DNA of 64,000 nucleotides from Triticum aestivum. Its lineage: Eukaryota > Streptophyta > Magnoliopsida > Poales > Poaceae. The notes under the pieces are model-generated. The model had not been told where the DNA came from. It saw only the letters and a program-made list of their open reading frames with translations, and ran no database searches. Shown here one piece after another: positions 12,568-22,440 of the stretch. The translations under genes and the position numbers were made by a program. Each line of letters starts with the position of its first letter. Within the stretch, counting starts at the first letter, position 1. The DNA is taken from NCBI RefSeq assembly GCF_018294505.1, contig NC_057804.1:249854156-249918155 (forward strand), in the 5' to 3' direction.

Positions 12568-15500
12568 TGTCACGCCCAATATGCGATACTATCCTAAAGA
12601 GACTCGAAGGTCCCACCAAGGATAGAACCGCATATTGGTACACTTTTGCAAGGTGGATATCATTACATCAACATTTCATAATAGATGGGGATACATACAA
12701 AAGGCATACAATGCCACACGAATACAGCATCATCTTACATAAGAATACCATCTGACTACGGATGAAACACAAACAGAAACTCAAACGACATCCACCCTGC
12801 TAGCCCAGGCTGCCGACCTGGAACATATCCCCTGATCAAAGAAGAAGCAGAAGAAGAGCTCCAAAACAAGCAAACATCGCTCTCGCGTCATGATCATCAC
12901 ATAACCTATACCTGCAACTGTTGTTGTAGTAATCTGTGAGCCACGAGGACTCAGCAATCCCATTACCATGGGTATCAAGACTAGCAAAGCTTAATGGGAA
13001 AGGAAGGGGTAAAGTGGGGAGGTTGCAGCAGCGACTAAGCATGATATGGTGGCTAACATACGCAAATAAGAGCGAGAAGAGAACAAATGGAATGGTCGTG
13101 AAGCTAGCAATGATCTAGAGGTGATCCTCAACTCCTACTTACGTCAAACATAACCCAAAACCTTGTTCACTTCCCGGACTCCGCCGAGAAGAGAGACCAT
13201 CATGGCTACACACGCGGTTGATGCGTTTTAATTCGGATCTGGTGTCAAGTTATCTACAACCGGATACTAACAAATTCCCATCTGCCACATAACCACGAGC
13301 ACGACTCTCGAAAGTTTATACCCTGCAGGGGTGTCCCAACTTAGCCCATCACAAGCTCTCATCGTCAACGAAGGATATTCCTTCTCCCAGGAAGACCCGA
13401 TCAGTCTCGGAATCCCGGTTTACAAGACATTTCGACAAATGTAAAACAAGACCAGCAAGACCGCCCGTTGTGTCGACAATCCCGATAGGAGTCGCACGTA
13501 TCTTGTTCTCAGGACACACCGGATAAGCTAAGCGTACAGGTACCGACGTAACCCAAGTTGCCAAGGGATGGTCCCACACGGTGCTCTAGTTTGGACAAAC
13601 TCTTAGACAAGCATTGCCCCGAAGGGGCTAAAATAAATATGACCCTCGGGTTAATTACTCCCAAGGGAAAGGTATAGGTGGTAGGCAAATGGTAAAACCA
13701 ATGTTGGGCCTTGTTGGAGGAGTTTTATTCAAGGCGAACTGTCAAGGGGGTCCCATAAATCACCCAACCGCGTTAGGGACGCAAAATCCGGGAACATAAT
13801 ACCGATATGATGGAAACATGGGCGGCAAGAGTGTAACAAAACACCAGGAATAAGGCCGAGCCTTCCACCCTTTACCAAATATATAGATGCATTAATAATA
13901 TAAGAGATATTGTGATATCCCAACATAATCCTGTCCACCATGGAGCAATCTTCAACTTGACCTGCAACTAACAACGCTATAAGAGGGGCTGAGCAAAGCG
14001 GTAACATAGCCAAGCAACGGTTTGCTAGGAAGGGTGAAAAAGGTTAGAGGCTGACATGGCAATTTGGGAGGCTTGAAGATCAAATGATAGGAAGCGCAAC
14101 AAAGCGATAGAACGAAGCAACTAGCATAGCAATGATAGTAGTGAGATCCAAGGTGATGGCCATCTTGCCTGAAATCCCGCAAGGAAGAAGAACGTGTCCA
14201 TGAAGAAGACGAACGGATGAAGCCAAACCAAGCGTAGACGAACGAATCCTCACGATCGCAACGAAACAGGAACTATCGAGAAGAAGCACACAACATGGTA
14301 AACACACCACACATAGACAAGACATGATGCACAACCAAGCATGATGCATGACAAATCTAGATGAGGCTACTCATGGCAAGAGATGATGCATACAAGAACA
14401 ACACATCAAAACAAGTTTAGATGAGGCCGGGAACAACATATAACAATTCCGGTAAAACCTCATATGCAAATTTAGAAATTGGTCCAGAACTGAATAAACC
14501 GTATGTTCAAGTTGTTAAACAGCAAGTTAAGATGCACCAAGATGATCTACACGAGATTCTAGTCAAGTTACATATAAAGTTCATTTAATTCGGAGCTACG
14601 GCCTAGAAGATATGAGCAAAACAAGTAAAACATGGCATTGATGCAAAATGCATCCCAACATCAATCAAACACCTAAAAACAAGGATGCAACATGATAATA
14701 TGAAACTACATGCAAAATCAAGCAAGTTTCATATAGAGCACACTCAAAACGGAGCAACGGTTCAACCCATACACATGAAACAAGTTTAAAGGACAAGCTG
14801 TCCAAAACAGCAACTAGTCATCGAGCAAGCATTAAAATAATATGCTACAAAACCTCAACATGAGAACAAAAGGCATTGGCATGAAGTACAGGTAAAGCAT
14901 GACAAAACATGAACACTGAGCTATCTCAGGAAAACACTATAACATGCTCAAAAGGACATGCAACATTGCAAATCATAACAGTTTCAGACTTAGCAGAAAT
15001 AACATCAGGTTGCAATGTTTAGAGCTATCAAACAACATGTTACAAGAACTTATCATGGCAAACAAAGGGATGGAATTCTATTACTAAAGACAAATAACAA
15101 AACTCCCTTAATGAACTAATTCTAAAGATCGACAGAAAAGATGGTATCATCCATGCAAACATGGCAAATGATATGACAGATTCATACATGGCAAAAACAA
15201 CAATAAGCAGGCATGTTGGTGGGCTTGAACCACTCATCACAGAGCAATAAATGGAATTACAAGGAAACCAACAGTAATAAGACATGTTTGATAAGCTAAG
15301 AATAGAAGGAACAAGTTCATATGGTGCATGGATCACTAGCAAAGCTCATGGCAAAACTGAACTTAATGTTAACAGGCTGACAGCAACATTATTTAGCAAA
15401 TTGAGAGAAAGATTACAACAATCTACAGCAGGCTATAAATGCAACCATGGGCATGGATGGATAGAGCATGACATTTATAACAAAACATCCTTAGTGAACA

Positions 15501-16560
15501 TCTTCAGATTATGCATAGAATGACTTGTAGGAGCAGGTTTACATAGCATCATGATATAGCAGATACAGACTAGCAAAACAATAATAGCAAGTACCCTACT
15601 TCACAAGCTCGATTCACTCACTACAGGACTCAAACAAATGCATGGATTGCACCACTGTAAATATGGCATGATGTAGCTCAAAACTCATGTAGACAGCAAG
15701 CTCATAGGATGCACACACAAAATGCAATGAAAAAGACAAATCATCAAGTTCTGTTAACAGACAGCAGTTAATATCATATAGCACTCTTGCAACGATGATT
15801 AGGGCATCAAGATGAACTCAAAAAGACATGCCACAATGGAATGAAATGAACAACAACTCATTATGAACAATTTGATATATTATGCATGCAAAACGGAGCA
15901 GCACACATGAAGTTATTATGCAATGAACATGGGCACAAAATGATGAATACTTCGGGACTTGGAGAAAATCCGGGGTCAACCTCTTTGGATCTGGATCTGG
16001 GGCTTCGGGCACGGGAACCGAGGTCAGGTCGGAGCTTTGCCGGAGTAGGAGAGGAGGGTGCCGGAGACGGGGTGTCGGCCGGATCTGGCGGCCGGACGGT
16101 GCGGGGCGGCGACCGGCGGGAGGGGAGGCGGGGCGGCGCCGGCCGGCGGAGGCGGCCGGGGAGACGGCGGGCGGCGAGGTTTCGACGACGGGCGGAGGCG
16201 GCGCCGACGGCGATTGGGCGGCGGCCGGCGGGAAGGTGCGGCGGCGCAGTGGTCCAGGCGACAGGAATGGGCGCGCGGGCCGGGAGGGCCCGATCCGGGC
16301 CGCGGGGGTCCAGGCGGCAGGGACGGGCGCGCGGGCCGGGAGGGCCCGATCTGGGCCGCGGCGGGCCGCGGCGCAGGGATGGCGGCGGGATTCGTCCAGT
16401 GGCGGGCGGACATGTCCAGCGCGGAGAGGGGAGGATTTTTAGGGTTTATCTGCGCGAATTTCGGGGAGAGGCACATATTTATAGGTAGAGGGAGCTAGGA
16501 GTGTCGAAATGAGGTGTAGTTTTCGCCACACGATCGTGATCAAACGGCCGAGAGCATGGA
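12568..16560 (-). repeat. Right (5') LTR of the giant-LTR element, truncated
   Basis: It begins TGTCACGCCC and is collinear with the left LTR through the GC-rich block to GAGAGCATGGA at 16560. There a foreign LTR end (TGTAGCGACC) abuts. The remaining ~0.45 kb seen in the left copy (9612-10021) is absent downstream. The ORFs of up to 200 codons at 15.9-16.5 kb lie wholly in the GC-rich LTR block and are not considered genes. Confidence 0.75.
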
Positions 16561-18246
16561 TGTAGCGACCCGACCTCAGATGGTCAAGTCTCTGTGCTCA
16601 GGTGTCATCCCTGGATCAGTAATGCTGACACCACACAGTACTTCGAAGGATTTATAACAGAGTAGCAATCACACATTTATTACATCGTTGTCCAAAAGTG
16701 GACTTATTACAATAAATATGGCTTAAGGCCATCTAATAACGATAACAACGGAAGACTTGGAAGATAAGTGAGTCCATCAACTCCAACGGCATCACTGAGT
16801 ATAGAACCACGACCTAAAGCACCTTACTCGTCGTGTGAAAAGTCTGCAACATGAAACGTTGCAGCCCAAAAACGGGTCAGCACATGGAATATGCTGGCAA
16901 TGTAACACATAGAGAATAACATTGGAATAAGCTACACTACATGCAATTTGGCTGGTGTAAAAGCTCTGTGGTTACAGTTTTTGCATAAAGCCAGTTTTTC
17001 CCTACTACAAAGGAATAAATTTACTTAACTATCATGGTGGTTGTTAAACATTGAGAATGGTTGACAGCATCCTCAATCCCAATTAAAAGTAATCATCAAC
17101 AAACCCAACAATATTAAATTTAGAGTAACATGTTGAGATTCACAGAATATTCAAATACTAGATACTCAAGATGTCCATAACCGGGGACACGGCTAATCAT
17201 GATTAGTTTGTACACTTTGCAGAGGTTTGCGCACTTTTCCCCACAAGACTCGATCGCCTCAGCTTGGTTTCTCGCACTACAGGGTGTTTGAGAAACGGAT
17301 GACCGAGACATAGTCTTTCAGAAGCGCTAGCACCTTACGGTGGGTAAAACGGTACACCTACATCCCCTACATCTGCTAGTCCACCACTATAAGAGTTCGC
17401 ACGACTTAGTCAACTATGCCAGAGCCCATAATGGCTTGTGGCTGCACACGGAAGTTACTAGCATGAATTATCTTATGATCCCTTTGAGCCTGGGTGGCGG
17501 TCCATAGGAAAATCACACGGTAACACCGGGATTTCCAAAAAAACAGGCAATCACTGGATACCCCAGGTGCCTCAATCCACCCAGATGTGTATTTAAGTTG
17601 CCACCTTAGATAAACCATTAATTAACAATCTCACATCTGTCATGGATATTCACTCACCCAATCCACGTCTACTAGCATAGCATGGCATAATAAGCAAACG
17701 CAGAAGTAACTCCCAAAGGTTTCATAAGTAACACAGGTAATAGGTACTACCTCATCTACTTCCCATCCCAAAATTTAATTAGATCCTAATCATGCAATGT
17801 TTGAGGATTGATCTAATGCATAAAAACTGGGTAGTAGAAAAGGTATGATCAAGTGTTACTTGCCTTGCTGATGATCCGCGAAACCTAGAGATTCGAAGTA
17901 ACAAGCGGCGGACTCCGAGTGATCTATCACAGACAAACAATAAGCATACAATAAGTACTCATCTAATGCACGGGTAAATCTCGAATAAAAGATCTAACCA
18001 GAAAGTTCAACTTAAGAACCCTGGTTGCAAAAGAAAACGCATCGAACAAAACAATGGAAAACAACCGGCGGAAGAAAACAGCTCGGTTCTAGAAAGTTGA
18101 AACTAGGTCAAATTTTACAGTAGCAAAACTTTGTTTAAGTTGATTAGTCGGAACGGCGGTTTCGATATAAAACTCCAGGCGCTTGAATCACCTCATTCCG
18201 ATAAACGAGCGAGAAGAAAAACTAGAACGAAGATTGAATCTGAAAT
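16561..18246 (-). mobile_element. LTR fragment of a second retrotransposon inserted in the giant LTR
   Basis: It begins TGTAGCGACCCGACC exactly at the break in the older LTR, so the left edge is a real element terminus (GGGTCGCTACA in minus reading). About 1.7 kb of LTR-like AT-rich sequence follows without any gene. The right boundary is not an LTR end: around 18240-18250 the sequence changes to the coding part of an F-box gene. No primer site, polypurine tract or internal domain is visible, so this is a truncated LTR or rearranged element. Confidence 0.5.
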
Positions 18247-18348
18247 CGCGAGCAGCATGTCGTCGGGGAGGCTGCTGATGAAGTCCAGGCTTGCTGGATG
18301 CGGTTTTGGCTCGAGCCGCCTCCGCTTGTTGGCTGCCTCGCCGTCCAT
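18247..18348 (-). pseudogene. F-box protein gene, N-terminal fragment
   Basis: The minus frame starts at ATG 18348-18346 and reads MDGEAANKRRRLEP... followed by LDFISSLPDDMLLAI, the start of a plant F-box motif (D-x-I-S-x-LPDD-x-L). Basic Lys/Arg residues before the F-box are common in F-box/LRR/FBD proteins. After about 34 codons the similarity stops and the frame runs into LTR-like sequence, so the rest of the F-box and all C-terminal domains are missing. Intact proteins recruit substrates to SCF ubiquitin ligases; this remnant cannot. It differs from the F-box gene at 31.6-33.3 kb in its N-terminus. The truncation most likely resulted from the insertion or rearrangement involving the neighbouring LTR fragment. 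Confidence 0.65.
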
Positions 18349-18740
18349 CGCAACCGGCGGTGACGCTGGTGTACACATGTGCTGGTGTGTGTTGTGTGAT
18401 GGGTGTGCGCGAGTGCGTCCTTCTGTGCATGCCGCCGCGCAGTGGTGAATTGTGCGCGAGTGTGTCCTTCACGTGCAAGAAGTGTGTCCTCAATGCGCCC
18501 TCAGTTTACTAGCGTGCGGGGTGCTACCCCGAGTGGTTTCAACATTGTTTACTTCATCGCATGTCAGATGTGCCTCTAATTTACTTATTTCCACCCACTG
18601 CCACATGGGCCAGCTCACGAAGATACAGAACATGAGCTGACAAGGCAGCATGTGGACTGGTTGACCGGTCAACTAAACAATATACAGAGCTATACACTGA
18701 TACAGTGAGCATATAATCCGTCAGTATAGAGAGTTCAAGT
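18349..18740. other. Upstream region of the truncated F-box gene
   Basis: About 390 bp containing a GTGTG-rich tract (18370-18480) and otherwise unremarkable sequence. It would be the promoter and 5' leader of the F-box fragment on the minus strand. No clear TATA box was chosen. Confidence 0.3.
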
Positions 18741-18783
18741 GAGAGGGGAGGCCCGTGAGAGATAGCAGAGAGAGAGGAAGAGC

Positions 18784-19035
18784 TACTCCCTCCGTTCGAT
18801 AATGTCGTTCCAACATTTTTTTAAAGTCAAACTTTTGAAACTTTGACCAAGTTTATAAATAAATTACTTATATCTACAATACCAAAGATAAATGATAGTA
18901 TGAAGTAAGTACATGTTGTGATGAATCTAATGATCGTTCCAGATGTAAATGTTTTTCTCCACATATACCTGGACAAACTTTTCTGAGGTTTGACTTTTCA
19001 AAACATCCATATGCTTATGGACGTGACAGAGTCCC
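18784..19035. mobile_element. Stowaway-type MITE, copy A
   Basis: It begins TACTCCCTCCGTTCG and ends in a decayed complementary terminus (GGACGTGACAGAGT). The interior has the usual AACTTTGACC and GGTTTGACTTTTCAAAA segments of Triticeae Stowaway (mariner-derived) MITEs. About 250 bp. Confidence 0.7.
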
Positions 19036-19653
19036 TAATTAGAGAGAGAGAGAGATAGAAAGAGTGAGTGAAAAAAGTGTGTGTGCATGTGTGAAAGAGA
19101 CATGGACAACACACGACAAAAGTAGAGAAAAATCATTCGTGTCTTATGCAAACATATCACACATGCATCTTTGACAACGGAGGCAAGGTGAGGAGATAGT
19201 GTGTGGTTGTTTGGAACCGAGAGAGCAAGACCCCTAGCACGTGGCCAAGAGGGGTCTGACAAACAAGGGAGAGAGGTCGAGAGAGACGTACGGAGAAAAT
19301 GCAGACATGGGGAGGAGAGAGTGTATTTTTGTCATAGAGAGATCCCCTGGAGATCGTGATGGGACTACATGGGTGGGAGATCGAGTGACAAGGTGTGTGC
19401 GTGATAGTAGATGCCCCGAGAGATATCGAGATAGACGTATGGATGGAAGGAGACAATATGTGTGTTCCTGATGGCTATTAAGAGATAATCATAGTTAGGA
19501 GGGGGGAGTGCTTGCGCCTATGATGGAGTGAGGGATTATGGTACTTAGGGGGGTGCGCGTCACATGGAGAGTGAACAAGGGCGGAGAGTGTTGGATGGGT
19601 CTATATGTATAGCGTGAGCGAGACATGTGTATGCATGAACCAGGGAGATACAA

Positions 19654-20081
19654 GGTCAGTTTGGCTTGCATCCTGAACATCTTTTGCTTGGCCTGGGGTT
19701 GTGGCTGGATTTCATGCACGCTTGTTTGGTTGCTACCCTGTGAAAAAGAAAGCCCGCCTGGCCTGGATTCCCCTGCACTTTAATTAGGCTAGCTGGACTC
19801 TAGATACTGCAAGTAGCCTAGCCCAGGTGACCGATTTCGAATGCCTGGCCGTGCCTGGTCGTGCGGCCACGAGGCTAACAGCAACCTGGATGGATATTAG
19901 CATTAAATAATTGCTGCATGGATTGATTGATGGGGCGTTGATGCTTTGCCTGGCCCAGGCACGAACCAAACGCTTCAGCACCACACAAGCCTGGCGAGGC
20001 AGAAATATTTTACATCTCATGTCCACACTAGGCAGTACTGGCCATCAAGGCATGAGGGTCAGGTCACGAACCAAACTGACC
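19654..20081. mobile_element. 428 bp Tourist-like inverted-repeat MITE
   Basis: It starts GGTCAGTTTGG (19654-19664) and ends CCAAACTGACC (20071-20081), a perfect 11 bp inverted terminal repeat. The ends resemble the GG...TGTTTGG termini of Tourist/PIF-Harbinger MITEs. It is absent from the paralogous position in copy B (near 21055-21070), which provides an empty site. Comparison leaves about 5 extra bases around the element, consistent with a small target duplication (a CAA/TAA-like pair), though the exact duplication is not clean. There is no coding capacity. Confidence 0.6.
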
Positions 20082-20111
20082 AATAAAGTTTAAGAGAGAT
20101 TGAGGAGCTCC

Positions 20112-21090
20112 GATAAGGCTGAGTGCTGCGTCAGATAGCTGAGAGGGGGAAAGAGATATTCCATCCGCTCGATAATGCAGTGCATGTAAATTTTTTAGAA
20201 GTTAAACTTTGGAAACTTTGATCAGGTTTACACAAATTATATTTATATCTACAATACCAAAGATAGATCATACAAAACTACATCTCATGGTGAATCTAAT
20301 GGTATATGTTTGTCATTCTAGATTAATTTTTTTTCTCCACGTACATGGTCAAACTTTGTGATGTTTGACTTTTCAATAAATCTATATGCTATGGACCGAG
20401 GAGAGTGCCAAAGTCGAGACAGATCAAGTGCGTGTGAAGGAGAATGAGTAAGTGTGCAAAAAGAGTATGTGTGTGAAAGAGAAAGTGACAACAAACGATA
20501 AATTAGAGAGAGAGTGTGTTTTTTCGTTTCTTATGCGAACATATCACGCATGCATCTCCGAGATAGAAAAGCGAGGCGAGGAGATACACGAAAATAGCTA
20601 GTGTGTGATTGTTTGCAACAGAGAGAGACACCCCTGTAGCACATGTCCAATAGAGGTCTGGCCAACAAGGAACAAAGGTCGAGAGGGACACATGGAGGAC
20701 ATGGACGCATGGGGAGGGAGAGAGGGTGTGTTTGTGATAGGGAGATCCCCTCAAGATCGTGAGGGGACTATATGGGTGGGAGATTGAGGGAGGTGCGTGT
20801 GCGATAGAAAGATGCCCCGAGAGGAATCGAGATAGACCATGCACATGTTTGTGATGGAGACTAAGATAACTAGTCATATACATATAGGGGGGACTGCGCG
20901 TGCCTACAATTGAGTGAGAGACCATCATACTTGGCTAGCTAGGCATGAGATTGTGTGTGTGTGCGTGTGAGATGGAGAGAGAACGAGGGAGAGAGATGGA
21001 ATTTTAGATGGGCCTATCGAGTGCGAGTGAGATATGCATGTGTATGTGTGACCCAGGTGGATGGAGAGTTTGAGAGAGGGGGGAGAGCTC
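20112..21090. repeat. Diverged tandem duplication, copy B
   Basis: Second copy of the ~0.95 kb unit described for 18741-20111, in direct orientation and without the 428 bp MITE. The landmark GAGCTCCG closes it near 21092. Identity by eye is clearly below that of the retrotransposon LTR pairs, so this is an older event. Confidence 0.6.
20157..20406. mobile_element. Stowaway-type MITE, copy B
   Basis: It begins TATTCCATCCGCTCG and ends GGACCGAGGAGAGT, with the same interior order as the copy at 18784. Both MITEs sit at the same place in the tandem duplication, so they are one insertion that was duplicated along with its flanks. Confidence 0.65.
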
Positions 21091-21254
21091 CGAGACGACG
21101 CAGTGGTGCGTGAGAGAGTTACGGGCAACGAGCAAAGGAATTTGTGTGCGTACGATGAGTGCACCGAAGATATCTAGCTTCGACTAGCTAGAGTATCATA
21201 CATAGTGTGCGAGGGAGACCTATAGATGGTGTATATATGCATGCGAACTAGAAA

Positions 21255-21357
21255 GACCCCCCCCCACACACACACACAAAGAGAGAGAGATGGAGAGAAA
21301 GGGAGAGGGACCAACAAGGTTTTTGTGTCGGATGCGTGCGACAGAATTGAAGATTGT

Positions 21358-21391
<34 letters not shown>
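21255..21391. repeat. Simple-sequence tracts (C)n, (CA)n and (GA)n
   Basis: A C-run followed by CACACA and AGAGAG lies around 21257-21300. A pure (GA)n stretch of about 15 units lies around 21361-21391. No gene overlaps them. Confidence 0.85.
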
Positions 21392-21393
<2 letters not shown>

Positions 21394-21429
21394 GAGTCCG
21401 GGAGAGGGGGAGGTCGCGTTTTATGCATC

Positions 21430-22061
21430 AAAGACTTATATAAACCATGTTTCTATATAAACTTGCATTCAAATATTTAAATTGGAGAACATGTTGTCTG
21501 CAATCCAAACATGAACGGATATATGCGTATATCAAACAAGTTCATTAATTTGACTTTCAACATGTTACTATAATACTATACAACATCCTACTCGATTGAG
21601 GTGTTCAATTTTGGATTTAATTCACTATTTTGACCTAGTGAATGAGCTATTTCATTGAATCGAGATATTTCATTTTGAGTTTGATTCACGTTTTTGAGTG
21701 GGTCAACTATTGTCATATAGTAAATCGCTAGCAACGAGCATGTAAAAACACATTACTCCCGAGCATCATCTCTCCATCTAAAAAAGAAGTGGCAAGCTAA
21801 TATTTCAAAATTTGATTCGAATCGACTTGGTAAGGTAGACGTGGATGCTCGTTCTCCAAAAATTTGAACGAACCATTAAACATCCTCTCCTCGGTGGAAT
21901 TCACTTGAGCAAATAAATGGGAGACGCGAAATTACCGTCCTATGTGGGACACACATCAATTGGCCCGTTGTACATCGAGGGTAGGTTCGTAACTTCATCC
22001 TAGCGAGCCTTCTCCTCGACTGAAATGACATGTGCCAAATAATTCATAAACCATGGTTGGC
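21430..22061. other. AT-rich upstream region of the 22.4 kb gene
   Basis: About 630 bp without any coding signal. It leads into the tandem repeats and the GC-rich leader of the gene that begins at 22441, so it is most simply distal promoter or intergenic DNA. Confidence 0.35.
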
Positions 22062-22194
22062 AAAACACGCTCTCCTCGCCCGAAATAGCTCGCGCCCACT
22101 ATTTAAAAACACGCTCTCCTCGCCCGAAATCGCTCGCGCCCACTATAGTTCAAAACACACCCTCCTCGCCCGAAATCGCTCCCGCCCACTATTT
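22062..22194. promoter_or_regulatory. Three tandem ~44 bp repeats upstream of a gene
   Basis: Units at 22062-22104, 22105-22151 and 22152-22194 all contain CTCCTCGCCCGAAAT, then GCTCGCGCCCACTAT or GCTCCCGCCCACTAT. They lie 250-380 bp upstream of the chosen start codon. Spacing is 43-47 bp and differences are few. A regulatory role is inferred only from position and repetition. Confidence 0.55.
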
Positions 22195-22440
22195 GGGGAG
22201 AAGCAAAGTTACTCTACTATCCCTGACCCTCAGTACAAAGACCCAAGCCGAGAAGCCTAAAGGCAGGGGTAGAATTGTAAGTCCCCCTCACACTTCAGAC
22301 AAATGCGTCCGTAAGACATGGTTCCGCTCCCCTCCCAATTCCCCCCTCCCGCGCCCCTCATTCATACCTCGTGGGCACCAAATCACATTCTCCCCGGGAA
22401 GCTCCCTTCTCCCGAGCCGTGAAACCTCAGCCCCTCCTCC
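22195..22440 (+). promoter_or_regulatory. Probable core promoter and 5' leader of the 22.4 kb gene
   Basis: The sequence turns C/T-rich just before the start codon (CCCCTCCCAATTCCCCCCTC near 22330), as is common in cereal 5' leaders. No canonical TATA box is obvious. The transcription start cannot be placed from sequence alone. Confidence 0.35.

Larger units (their letters stand above)
5317..16560 (-). mobile_element. Non-autonomous LTR retrotransposon with giant LTRs (LARD-like), 5' end truncated
   Basis: Two long direct repeats (5317-10021 and 12568-16560) flank a 2546 bp interior. Orientation is minus: TGGTATCAGAGC, complementary to initiator-Met tRNA, adjoins the right LTR at 12564-12553, and a purine-rich tract in minus reading adjoins the left LTR at 10022-10034. 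The interior has no gag, protease, reverse transcriptase or integrase reading frame on either strand, so mobility must have depended on proteins supplied in trans. Large retrotransposon derivatives with long LTRs and a conserved non-coding core are known in Triticeae (Sukkula type); assignment to a named family was not possible by eye. The right LTR is interrupted at 16561 by another LTR sequence and its last ~0.45 kb is not found in the window. Confidence 0.75.
18741..20111. repeat. Diverged tandem duplication, copy A
   Basis: The segment and its neighbour at 20112-21090 share the same order of landmarks: a Stowaway MITE, AACATATCAC-CATGCATCT, GGTCGAGAG, GAGATCCCCT, TGGGTGGGAGAT, GATGCCCCGAGAG and GAGCTCCG. 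Offsets are 1372-1380 bp, or about 945 bp if the 428 bp MITE at 19654 is removed. The sequence is rich in GAGAGA and GTGTGT and has no coding potential. Boundaries are approximate. Confidence 0.65.

Noticed and set aside
15886..16498. Overlapping GC-rich ORFs of 146-200 codons on both strands
   Set aside because: They lie wholly within the GC-rich part of the giant LTR, lack domains, and exist in several frames at once, as expected for stop-poor GC-rich DNA.
19035..19262. Small ORFs in GAGAGA/GTGTGT-rich DNA
   Set aside because: Frames arise from microsatellite-like sequence in the tandem duplication and have no homology cues.
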